Origin: an uncultured Lachnospiraceae bacterium
Lineage (GTDB): Bacteria > Bacillota > Clostridia > Lachnospirales > Lachnospiraceae
Assembly (NCBI GenBank): GCA_947367855.1
Contig: CANBFE010000011.1
Location: 40,980 to 104,979, forward strand
Length of the DNA stretch: 64,000 nucleotides
Reading direction: 5' to 3'
Shown here piece by piece: positions 1 to 8,076 of the stretch (the stretch's first letter is position 1; each line of letters opens with the position of its first letter). The notes under the pieces are model-generated. The model was not told where the DNA came from. It was given only the letters and a program-made list of their open reading frames with translations, and made no database searches. The translations under genes were made by a program, and so were the position numbers.

Positions 1-1563
1 CGACACCGGATCCAGGGCAGCCGTAGGCTCATCAAGTATCAGGAGCGGTGCATCCCTGTACAGAGCCCTGGCAATAGCCAGACGTTGTCCGTTCCCGCCG
101 GACAATTCCACACCATCCGGCTCAAACAGCTTATAGAGATAACTTTTCTCTCCATCCTTCAGCCCCTGTACTACATCCCTCAACCCTGCACGTTCAAAGA
201 TCTGCCCAAGATCCACCTCCTCCTGCCGACCCAGTACCACATTATCATAAACAGTATAAGCAAAAAGTCTGAAATCCTGAAAGACCGCTGCACTGTGTCC
301 CTCCATACTTCTCACTTCTTCCCCATTGAACAGAATCCTTCCGTACATAGGTTGACAGAACCCACAGAGCAGTTTCACCAATGTTGTCTTCCCTGCACCG
401 TTACGACCTACAAGCGCCAGACGTTCTCCTTTTTGGATCGACAAGGAGAGATCTCTCAGTACAGGCTCGCTCCTTCCCGGATAAGAAAAGGAAATATTCT
501 GAACCTCCACCTCCGGCGCTCCGGCAAAAGTTTTTCTCTCCCCGTCTCCCTGCACAGACAATTCTTCGAACTCCCGAAAGGCTGAAAAAAGCTGTCCCGT
601 ATAAAAAAGATCTGACAACTTCTCACTGATCCGGAAAAATGCTGCTCCCAAGTTCATAAAAATCCCTGTATAAAATGCATACTCCGCAATCCCCAACTTC
701 CCCTGTATGGCCCAGACAGCCAATAGCCCGTATATCACGAAGAGCTGCAGCTGCGACAACAGCGACGACAGCCCGGCATACCGCCCGATACGACCAAACT
801 GAGAAGATAACGCCTTTAAATCTATCCAATTCAGACGGTGGATCTTATCCATGAGAATGCTACCCATGTCATAAATTCGGATATCCTTCCCGATAGAAAA
901 ATCCGCAGTAAGCCCATTATATGCCCCTATCTTCCGTTCCACAGGAAGAACTACTTTGTAGGTTTCCTCCCTGGTCTTTCTTGTTTTATTCACAAAATGC
1001 AAATTGACCGCTGCCATCACGAGCAGGGCCAACAGCAATACAGGATAGCCCGCTGCGGCAATCACCGCCGTGCCCAGTATGAGAAATGCACCGCTCAGAA
1101 TGCCGGGTATGGTATCCCGAAGCATCCTGTCCAACATGCCAAATTCAATGACAGGACGCAGGGCTCGCTCCTTCAGATCCAGTACCCGGGAATCCTCCAG
1201 GAGTGCATACTCCATGGACATGATTTTATGTCCCACATAACATTTGAAATCATCCCGAAACCGTTCAGAAAAGACTCCCTGTTTCACTGTCAGGTACCGG
1301 ATAAGACCCGTGAAGAGGAGATTACATCCAATCAAATACCCCACCAGAACAAACAATGTCCAACGGTTCTCCCTGGACAACATCCCTTCCAAAATCTGCT
1401 GAGTTAGCCAGGTGCTCAGGATTGGGTTCACGGCAGATGCCACTGCAATCCCAGCCGTTACCATCAAATATGCCGGAGATACCCTGAGAGTCAGCCTCAT
1501 GACATATATAGTCAACCTGAACTTTTGGTCAATCTCCCTGAATCCTTTCTCATACTTCTTCAT
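1..1563 (-). CDS. ABC transporter half-exporter (permease-ATPase), 3' end outside window
   Basis: The protein is read on the minus strand from an ATG at 1561-1563 and stays open to the window edge, so the C-terminus is missing. It begins MKKYEKGFREIDQKF, has a hydrophobic membrane domain over roughly the first 330 residues, then a nucleotide-binding domain with Walker A GRNGAGKTT, signature LSGGNGQR and Walker B LLILDEPTAALD, which lies at the very edge. The layout is that of a type IV (subfamily B) exporter half. Its ATG overlaps the stop codon of the upstream half-transporter (ATGA), so the two are translationally coupled and probably form a heterodimer. The signature reads LSGGN rather than LSGGE/Q, which is slightly unusual. 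The substrate (peptide, lipid or drug) cannot be told from the sequence. Confidence 0.9.
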   Translation of the reverse strand, partial: MKKYEKGFREIDQKFRLTIYVMRLTLRVSPAYLMVTAGIAVASAVNPILSTWLTQQILEGMLSRENRWTLFVLVGYLIGCNLLFTGLIRYLTVKQGVFSERFRDDFKCYVGHKIMSMEYALLEDSRVLDLKERALRPVIEFGMLDRMLRDTIPGILSGAFLILGTAVIAAAGYPVLLLALLVMAAVNLHFVNKTRKTREETYKVVLPVERKIGAYNGLTADFSIGKDIRIYDMGSILMDKIHRLNWIDLKALSSQFGRIGRYAGLSSLLSQLQLFVIYGLLAVWAIQGKLGIAEYAFYTGIFMNLGAAFFRISEKLSDLFYTGQLFSAFREFEELSVQGDGERKTFAGAPEVEVQNISFSYPGRSEPVLRDLSLSIQKGERLALVGRNGAGKTTLVKLLCGFCQPMYGRILFNGEEVRSMEGHSAAVFQDFRLFAYTVYDNVVLGRQEEVDLGQIFERAGLRDVVQGLKDGEKSYLYKLFEPDGVELSGGNGQRLAIARALYRDAPLLILDEPTAALDPVS

Positions 1564-3353
1564 AATACAGCCTCCCCCTTCTCTGCCTGCTCCCTGTAAT
1601 ATCTGGCCTGGGTACGAAACATCTGACTGTAAATACCGCCCTTTTGAAAAAGTTCCTCATGGCTGCCCCGCTCCGCAATCCTGCCCTGGTCCAACAGCCA
1701 GATTTCATCGCAAAAGCGGGTAGAATTCAGGCGGTGAGAAATGAACAGGGTGGTGGCCTTTTGGGAAATGTCATGAAAATGGTTATACACTTCATGCTCC
1801 GCAAGAGCATCAAGTGCCGCCGTAGGCTCATCCAACAACAGGATACCGCCACCCCGGTAGAGAGCACGGCAAAGCACCAATTTCTGACGTTCTCCACCAG
1901 AAAGCTCAACTCCTTCCGGATCGATGGCCTTTCCCAGCGAAGTCTCCTGCTTTTTCGGCAGGCTTTCCACCCTGTCATACAGTTCCATCAGGCGCAACGC
2001 CTCTTCCGCCCGGCCTGCCTCTTCAAGAGAAATCTGTTCCTTTAATGTAATGTTCTCCAACACTGTGGCAGGAATTACCCTGGATTCCTGAAAGACCGCT
2101 GCAATACGGTTCTGATATTTCCGCAAATCCAAGGTCCGCAGATCCACTCCGTCTACACGGATAATCCCCTCGTAATCAGTATAAAGCCCACAGAGCAGCT
2201 TCACAATGGTGGATTTCCCGGCACCGTTACGCCCCACCAACGCCACATGAACGCCTGGTTCCACCTTACAGCAGAAGTCCTTCAGCACATACTGTTCACT
2301 TCCGGGATAACGGAAAAAGACATGTTCAAATTCAAACCCATAGGCTTCTGCTTTGGGCAACTCGCCAAATCCGCTTTCCTGCTCCCTGTCTTCCTCCGCA
2401 AATTCCCGGTATGTCCGGACCTGCCTGGCCGTATCCACCAACTCCACCCCGGTCTGCACAAATCTAAAACCCACTGCAGCAAAAGAGGCGAACACACCCA
2501 TATACAGGATAAAGGAATCCACTGTTATCTTCCTGTCCAGATACGCCTCCACCAGACAGAAGTACACCGCTGCCTCACGGAAAAGCATAAAAATAATGTC
2601 CACGGCTGCCGCACTTTTTTTCTTTCCGGCAATCCGCTTCAAAAACATCTCATATTGCTGCTGATACTGACGGTAAATACCAACAATCCAGTCCTTTATG
2701 GCAAAAAGACGCACTTCTTTGCCATAGCCATAATCGTACATGAGAGAAAAGGTGTAATCCCGTTTCCGGATAATTTCCGCTCTCTCGTCCCTCCTCTGAT
2801 ATTCATACTTTTTTACCTTGTTTTCAAAATAAAGATTCATACCTATGTTCAAAAACGGCAGCAAAAGCAGCAGAGGCTGCAGATCTGCCGCCAGAAAAAT
2901 ATAATAAACCAAGATAATGCCATTGGATAAAAACACTGTTCCCGTCCTGTGCAGCGCACCAACAAATCGGTCCACACTTGACATAGCATTGCTCAGATGG
3001 TTCAGCACAACCGGATTCTCAGTGTGTGCAAAAGGCATCTCCATGGCTTTTCTCTGCAGTCTCTCCTTTAGTTTAAAGCTCAATCTCACAAAAAGATCTT
3101 CACTTTTCAGACTATAACAAGAAAGCAGAAACGAAGAGGATATGGACACCAACGCCAGAATTCCAAAGTGAATCCCAAAACCCGTCAGATCCCGGGCCAT
3201 AATATCCCCCATGACCACCTTTGGCAGCAAAACCCCTGCAATCGGACCCACAACCATCGCCAGTGTCAGCACTACAAAAATGACAAAATAACTTTTTTCA
3301 TGTTGCCAGACAATTCGGACATAATAACGGATGTTCTGAATAAAATCTTTCAT
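1560..3353 (-). CDS. ABC transporter half-exporter (permease-ATPase)
   Basis: This 597-residue protein has an N-terminal membrane domain (hydrophobic stretches near residues 22-45, 62-80, 138-158, 160-172, 255-270 and 280-300) and a C-terminal ATPase domain. Walker A GRNGAGKST is at about 374-382, signature LSGGERQK at 484-491, Walker B ILLLDEPT at 504-511 and the H-loop histidine near 540. The length is normal for an exporter half. The ATG at 3353 has AAGGAG eight bases upstream. The stop overlaps the start of the next half-transporter, so both form one operon and probably one heterodimeric exporter of unknown substrate. Both ATPase sites look intact, unlike degenerate-site heterodimers. Confidence 0.92.
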   Translation of the reverse strand: MKDFIQNIRYYVRIVWQHEKSYFVIFVVLTLAMVVGPIAGVLLPKVVMGDIMARDLTGFGIHFGILALVSISSSFLLSCYSLKSEDLFVRLSFKLKERLQRKAMEMPFAHTENPVVLNHLSNAMSSVDRFVGALHRTGTVFLSNGIILVYYIFLAADLQPLLLLLPFLNIGMNLYFENKVKKYEYQRRDERAEIIRKRDYTFSLMYDYGYGKEVRLFAIKDWIVGIYRQYQQQYEMFLKRIAGKKKSAAAVDIIFMLFREAAVYFCLVEAYLDRKITVDSFILYMGVFASFAAVGFRFVQTGVELVDTARQVRTYREFAEEDREQESGFGELPKAEAYGFEFEHVFFRYPGSEQYVLKDFCCKVEPGVHVALVGRNGAGKSTIVKLLCGLYTDYEGIIRVDGVDLRTLDLRKYQNRIAAVFQESRVIPATVLENITLKEQISLEEAGRAEEALRLMELYDRVESLPKKQETSLGKAIDPEGVELSGGERQKLVLCRALYRGGGILLLDEPTAALDALAEHEVYNHFHDISQKATTLFISHRLNSTRFCDEIWLLDQGRIAERGSHEELFQKGGIYSQMFRTQARYYREQAEKGEAVL

Positions 3354-3394
3354 AGATGCAGCTCCTTAAAACAATGGGTTGTTTGTGAAATAAT

Positions 3395-4417
3395 TCAGTA
3401 TGTTTTTCCGTCAAGAATCTCGCAGTAATCCTGATAATTTTTCTCCAGAAGCCCCGGCGTATCCAGCCCGTAAGGGCATTTTTTCTTACATCTGCCGCAG
3501 TGGAGACAGTTTTCGATTTTTTTCATCATCTCCTGCGCCCCGGGCGTGAGCTGGGCCGCAGAGGGGGAGCGGCGGATCAGCAGACTCATGCGTGCGCAGG
3601 TATTGATCTCGATTCCCGCAGGACAGGGCATGCAGTATCCGCAGCCCCGGCAGAAATCCCCTAAAAGCTCTTCCCTGTCCCCGGCAATGACGGCGGACAG
3701 CTCCTCGTTCAGAGTCGGCGGATTGTCTATGTAGGACAGGAATTCGTCCAGTTCCCTCTCCCGCTGCACGCCCCAGATGGGCAGCACATTCTCATACTGC
3801 GCCAGATAGGCATAGGCGGCTGCGGAGTTTGTGATCAGTCCTCCGGCCAGGGCCTTCATGGCGATAAAACCCATGTCCGCCTGAGCGCACTTTTCCACCA
3901 GGCCAAGCTCTTTCTCCGTGGCCAGATAGGAAAATGGAAACTGCAGTGTCTCATACAGGCCGCTTTGGATGGCTTCCTCCGCCACATTCAGACGGTGGTT
4001 TGTAATGCCGATATGCCGGACCATGCCTTTCTCCTTTGCCTCCAGCATGGCCTCATAGAGCCCGCTGCCGTCTCCGGGTTTCGGACAGAATGCCGGATTG
4101 TGGAACTGGTAAAGATCGATATAGTCCGTGCGCAGGTTCCCAAGAGAAGTGCTCAGATCCTTCCAGAACCCTTCCGCGTCCGAAGCCCCTGTCTTGGTGG
4201 CGATATACACCTTTTCCCGCATGCCCGCAAAGGCTTCCCCCACCTTCTCCTCGCTGTCCGTGTAGAAGCGGGCCGTGTCGTAGAAGGTCACTCCATGGTC
4301 ATAGGCCTTCCGCAGAAGCTTCACTGCCTCCTCCCTGGAAATCCGCTGTATGGGCAGCGCCCCGAATGCATTTTTCTCCACAGTAATGCCTGTTTTTCCT
4401 AACGTTACTTTTACCAT
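3395..4417 (-). CDS. Aldo/keto reductase with C-terminal 4Fe-4S ferredoxin domain
   Basis: This 340-residue NAD(P)H-dependent aldo/keto reductase carries the usual catalytic tetrad, seen as Asp47, Tyr52, Lys75 and His106. A C-terminal extension has two cysteine clusters: Cys256, 259, 262, 265 with Cys274, and Cys304, 307, 310 with a following Cys-Pro at 314. This matches the known AKR-ferredoxin family, in which iron-sulfur clusters may feed electrons to or from the reductase. The start chosen (MVKVTLGKTG) has AAGGAG eight bases upstream; an in-frame upstream ATG at 4462 lacks such a site. It lies downstream of the ABC exporter genes in reverse order and after a terminator that ends gpmI, so it probably has its own promoter. 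The physiological substrate is unknown. Confidence 0.88.
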   Translation of the reverse strand: MVKVTLGKTGITVEKNAFGALPIQRISREEAVKLLRKAYDHGVTFYDTARFYTDSEEKVGEAFAGMREKVYIATKTGASDAEGFWKDLSTSLGNLRTDYIDLYQFHNPAFCPKPGDGSGLYEAMLEAKEKGMVRHIGITNHRLNVAEEAIQSGLYETLQFPFSYLATEKELGLVEKCAQADMGFIAMKALAGGLITNSAAAYAYLAQYENVLPIWGVQRERELDEFLSYIDNPPTLNEELSAVIAGDREELLGDFCRGCGYCMPCPAGIEINTCARMSLLIRRSPSAAQLTPGAQEMMKKIENCLHCGRCKKKCPYGLDTPGLLEKNYQDYCEILDGKTY

Positions 4418-4518
4418 GCTTTTTCTCCTTATCTTTGTCTGAAAGCATCCTCTCTTATACATCTCTCAATTTCCAGAGATTTCATATACGCCAACCCCAC
4501 TTCCCTGTCTGCTTTCAC

Positions 4519-4561
4519 CAAAAAGGAACCACTCACTGTATTCCTACAATCCGTGGTTCCT
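4519..4561 (-). terminator. Intrinsic terminator of gpmI
   Basis: A perfect 9-base stem (AGGAACCAC at 4524-4532 with GTGGTTCCT at 4553-4561) is followed on the minus strand by a run of five T. It lies 29 bases beyond the gpmI stop and separates gpmI from the aldo/keto reductase. Confidence 0.8.
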
Positions 4562-4589
4562 CTGTAGTCCCGGCTTTTTCCGAACAATC

Positions 4590-6134
4590 TTACTTACGAA
4601 CCAACAGCGACTTCCCTGTCATCTCCGCAGGCTGCTCTTTTCCCATGATCTGGATCAGCGTGGGGATAATATCCGCCAGGCATCCGTTCTCACGGAGGGT
4701 ATAGGCCTGGTCATAATTCACCAGGATAAAGGGCACCTGATTGGTGGTATGGGCGGTAAAGGGCTCACCGGTCTCTTCGTCCACCAGCATCTCCGCATTG
4801 CCGTGATCCGCGCAGATAAACATGGCGCCGTCCACTTCCTTAACGGCTTCCACAGCCCTGCCCACACACTCATCCACTGCCTCCACTGCTTTCACTGCCG
4901 CATCCAGCACACCCGTATGCCCAACCATGTCCGGATTTGCAAAATTGATGATAATCACATCATACTTATCAGAGCGGATGGCCTCGCAGAGCTTGTCGCA
5001 CACTTCGTATGCGCTCATCTGGGGCTTCAGATCATAGGTTGCCACATCCTTGGGGGAATTCACCAGTACCCTGTCCTCCCCTTCGTTGGGCTCCTCCACG
5101 CCGCCGTTGAAGAAGAAAGTCACATGGGCGTATTTCTCCGTCTCCGCAATACGGGCCTGCTTCATGCCGTTTGCCGCCAGCCATTCCCCGAAAGTATTGG
5201 TGACGGAAACCTTGTGGAATGCCACGTCCTTGTTGGGGATGGTAGGGTCATAATCGGAGAAGCACACATAGGTCACATCCAGTCTCTGCCCTCTGTCAAA
5301 TCCCTTGAAATCGTCGTCACAGAAAGCCCTGGTAATCTCCCTGGCCCTGTCCGGACGGAAGTTAAAGAAGATAATGGAATCTCCGCTCTGAATGGTGGCA
5401 ACGGGCTTTCCGTCCTCCACAGCCAGAGTGGGCTTCACAAATTCATCCGTCTCGCCCCTGTCATAGGACGCCTGGATGCCGCAGATTCCACACTCTGCCG
5501 TCAGGCCCTCTCCCTTTGTCATGGCGTCATAGGCCAGCTTCACGCGGTCATAGTTGTTATCCCTGTCCATTACGTAATAGCGTCCCATAACAGACGCAAT
5601 TTTGCCTACGCCGATTTTCTCCATCTCTTTTGCCAGCTCCACTGCATATTCCTTGCCGCTGGCAGGAGGCGTGTCGCGCCCGTCCAGGAAGCAGTGCACA
5701 TATACGTTCTCCAGGCCGTTCCTCTTTGCCAGCTCCAGCAGGCCGTACAGATGGGTATTGTGGCTGTGCACCCCGCCGTCGGACAAAAGGCCCATCAGGT
5801 GAAGGGCGCTGCCGTTCTTCTTACAGTTTTCCACCGCCTTCAGCAGCGCGGGATTCTCGAAAAAGGTGCCGTCCTGAATCTCCTTGGTAATCCTGGTCAG
5901 CTCCTGATATACAATGCGGCCTGCGCCCATGTTCAGATGGCCTACCTCTGAATTGCCCATCTGTCCCTCGGGAAGGCCTACCGCCATGCCGCTGGCATTG
6001 CCTCTCACGAAAGGGCACTCCGCCATCAGCCTGTCCATCACAGGGGTCTTCGCCAGAGCCACTGCATTGCCCTCTGTCTTCTCATTGAGTCCGTACCCGT
6101 CCAGAATCATTAATACTACCGGTTTCTTGCTCAT
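4590..6134 (-). CDS. gpmI: 2,3-bisphosphoglycerate-independent phosphoglycerate mutase
   Basis: This glycolytic enzyme interconverts 3- and 2-phosphoglycerate in the cytoplasm without bisphosphoglycerate, using two metal ions and a phosphoserine intermediate. The 514-residue length is typical. The N-terminal metal ligand Asp12 sits in MILDGYG, the catalytic Ser62 in GNSEVGH, and the C-terminal metal motif is ADHGNAEM. AAGGAG lies seven bases before the ATG. It is a single gene with its own promoter (TTGCGC-17-TATAAT) and terminator, and is divergent from the cation transporter. Confidence 0.97.
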   Translation of the reverse strand: MSKKPVVLMILDGYGLNEKTEGNAVALAKTPVMDRLMAECPFVRGNASGMAVGLPEGQMGNSEVGHLNMGAGRIVYQELTRITKEIQDGTFFENPALLKAVENCKKNGSALHLMGLLSDGGVHSHNTHLYGLLELAKRNGLENVYVHCFLDGRDTPPASGKEYAVELAKEMEKIGVGKIASVMGRYYVMDRDNNYDRVKLAYDAMTKGEGLTAECGICGIQASYDRGETDEFVKPTLAVEDGKPVATIQSGDSIIFFNFRPDRAREITRAFCDDDFKGFDRGQRLDVTYVCFSDYDPTIPNKDVAFHKVSVTNTFGEWLAANGMKQARIAETEKYAHVTFFFNGGVEEPNEGEDRVLVNSPKDVATYDLKPQMSAYEVCDKLCEAIRSDKYDVIIINFANPDMVGHTGVLDAAVKAVEAVDECVGRAVEAVKEVDGAMFICADHGNAEMLVDEETGEPFTAHTTNQVPFILVNYDQAYTLRENGCLADIIPTLIQIMGKEQPAEMTGKSLLVRK

Positions 6135-6229
6135 CTCTTCTCTCCTTTATGCCGCAGCCCCGTCTCACCAAACATGGATCCGGAGCCGCTTTCTTCTATG
6201 GAATAATGTTCTGTCTGTTTTCCGTTAAA

Positions 6230-6258
6230 ATTATACACTGAAAAATGCCGCCGCGCAA
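6230..6258 (-). promoter_or_regulatory. Predicted sigma-A promoter of gpmI
   Basis: On the minus strand TTGCGC (6253-6258) and a perfect TATAAT (6230-6235) are separated by 17 bases, about 95 bases upstream of the gpmI start. Prediction from sequence only. Confidence 0.65.
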
Positions 6259-6310
6259 TACCTCTTATCCAGGAAGTATGTAAAAGTATATAAAAGTAAG
6301 CATATTACCC

Positions 6311-6339
6311 TTGCTTTTTGCCGGACGCATTGTTATACT
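6311..6339 (+). promoter_or_regulatory. Predicted sigma-A promoter of the cation transporter gene
   Basis: TTGCTT (6311-6316) and TATACT (6334-6339) have a 17-base spacer, 44 bases before the start codon. It is back-to-back with the gpmI promoter. Confidence 0.6.
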
Positions 6340-6383
6340 GAAAAGAATTATCAACCACAGCAATCATAAAAGGAATTAATATC

Positions 6384-7550
6384 ATGGTAACCTTACTGGC
6401 AAAATTATTTATCAAAGATCAGAAAAATGTAAAAAACCCTGCCGTCCGGCAGGCATACGGCATCCTCTGCGGCGCGGTGGGAATCTTTCTGAACCTGTGC
6501 CTCTTTGCGGGAAAATTTATCGCAGGATCCCTGAGCAATTCCATCGCCGTCACAGCCGATGCCTTCAACAATCTGTCCGACGCGGGTTCCTCCATCATCA
6601 CCCTGATCGGCTTTAAAATGGCCGGGCAAAAACCGGATCCCACCCATCCTTTCGGCCACGGGCGCATCGAGTATATTGCAGGTCTTCTGGTATCCCTGAT
6701 CATCCTGCTCATGGGAGCGGAGCTTCTCAAGAGTTCCGCAGTCAAAATCCTGCACCCGGAGGAACTGGCCTTCTCCCCTGCAGCCATGGGGATTCTGGCT
6801 GCATCCATCCTGGTGAAATGCTATATGTTTCTATATAACAGGCGTCTGGGCAGGAAACTGGACTCTGCAGCCATGACAGCCACTGCAACGGATTCCCTGA
6901 GCGACACCATCGCCACCTCCGCCGTACTGGCTGCCACACTCATCGCCCACTTCACAGACATCAACATTGACGGCTGGTGCGGCGTACTGGTTGGCCTTTT
7001 TATCTGCTACGCCGGTTACAGCGCCGCAAGAGATACCATAAGCCCCCTTCTGGGGCAGGCCCCTGATAAGGAATTTGTCGCGCAGATCAGCTCCATCGTC
7101 ACAGCCCATGAGGAGATCCTGGGAATCCACGATCTGATCGTACATAATTACGGGCCCGGAAGGATTCTGATCTCACTCCACGCAGAAGTTCCCGCTGAGG
7201 GCAATTTCCTGGCCCTCCATGACAGGATCGATACCATAGAGCACGAGCTGAGAAATGTCCTGAACTGCCATGCCGTGATCCACATGGATCCGGTCTGTAC
7301 AAAGGACGAGGAAACCTCCCGCCTGAAAATCCTGGTAAAAGATTATCTGAAGGATATCGACGAAACCCTCAGCATGCATGATTTCCGGATCGTAACCGGG
7401 CCCACCCACACAAACCTGATTTTCGATGTGGTAACGCCTTATGATTTTCCCATATCCGACAGTGAACTGGTGCAGAGGATTCAGAAACGGATCCAAAAAG
7501 ACAATCCGAACTATTATTCCGTGATCGAAGTAGACAAACAGATGGTCTGA
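6384..7550 (+). CDS. Cation diffusion facilitator family transporter
   Basis: This 388-residue membrane protein exports divalent metal ions (Zn, Fe, Mn or Co in the family) by proton exchange. Transmembrane helices lie within residues 25-210. The second-helix motif ADAFNNLSDAGSS (Asp59, Asn63, Asp66) and the fifth-helix TATDSLSDTIAT (Asp170, Asp174) are the family's metal-site positions; PFGHGRIEYIAGL near 90-102 is also diagnostic. The cytoplasmic tail from about residue 210 is longer than in E. coli FieF and may hold an extra regulatory domain. AAAAGGA precedes the ATG. A metallopeptidase gene follows 21 bases downstream in the same operon. The metal cannot be assigned by eye. Confidence 0.93.
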   Translation: MVTLLAKLFIKDQKNVKNPAVRQAYGILCGAVGIFLNLCLFAGKFIAGSLSNSIAVTADAFNNLSDAGSSIITLIGFKMAGQKPDPTHPFGHGRIEYIAGLLVSLIILLMGAELLKSSAVKILHPEELAFSPAAMGILAASILVKCYMFLYNRRLGRKLDSAAMTATATDSLSDTIATSAVLAATLIAHFTDINIDGWCGVLVGLFICYAGYSAARDTISPLLGQAPDKEFVAQISSIVTAHEEILGIHDLIVHNYGPGRILISLHAEVPAEGNFLALHDRIDTIEHELRNVLNCHAVIHMDPVCTKDEETSRLKILVKDYLKDIDETLSMHDFRIVTGPTHTNLIFDVVTPYDFPISDSELVQRIQKRIQKDNPNYYSVIEVDKQMV

Positions 7551-7571
7551 CTGATTCAGGAAAGGAAAGCA

Positions 7572-8000
7572 ATGTCTCACAGAAAACCGTCCCCCCTGAC
7601 AGATGCCGAAATCCGGCGCCTGGAAACACTGGAAAAGCGTTACCGCAATGCCGCCCGGCAGCAGTTTGAAAGCCGTGTCTCCTATTATCACCGCATCACC
7701 GGCGGAAACTATACCTCCGTCACTGTCCGGGACCAGAAGACACGATGGGGCAGCTGTTCCTCCAGGGGAACTCTGTCCTTTAATTACAGGCTTTTTTTCG
7801 CGCCTCCCGTGATACTGGACTATGTGGTGGTGCATGAGCTGTGCCATCTGACCCATATGAACCATTCGAAGGACTTCTGGAATATGGTGGCATCTGTGAT
7901 GCCGGAATATAAGGTCTGCAGGAAATGGCTCCGGGACCATGGACATGAACTTACCCTGGAGGCCCACATGGCCAGGCTGGGGATTCCCCTCCGCCTATGA
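7572..8000 (+). CDS. YgjP-like (DUF45) M48-type zinc metallopeptidase
   Basis: This 142-residue cytoplasmic protein has the zinc protease motif HELCH (His88, Glu89, His92) with a third likely ligand at His98 in MNHSKDFW. The upstream TRWGSCSSRGTLSFN block is typical of YgjP/DUF45 proteins. It is shorter than E. coli YgjP but has the core domain. GAAAGG lies seven bases before the ATG. It is co-transcribed with the cation transporter and ends 27 bases before a strong terminator. Its biological substrate is not known. Confidence 0.85.
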   Translation: MSHRKPSPLTDAEIRRLETLEKRYRNAARQQFESRVSYYHRITGGNYTSVTVRDQKTRWGSCSSRGTLSFNYRLFFAPPVILDYVVVHELCHLTHMNHSKDFWNMVASVMPEYKVCRKWLRDHGHELTLEAHMARLGIPLRL

Positions 8001-8023
8001 TGAATGCCGCTCCTACAGCGATT

Positions 8024-8056
8024 AAAACGACAGGGCCTGCGCCCTGCCGTTTTTTT
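8024..8056. terminator. Bidirectional intrinsic terminator
   Basis: The hairpin CAGGGC-CTGC-GCCCTG, extended by ACG/CGT, is followed by six to seven T on the plus strand and by TTTT on the minus strand. It lies between converging genes and should stop both transcripts. Confidence 0.85.
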
Positions 8057-8076
8057 GCCGCTTACGCTGTCCTCTG

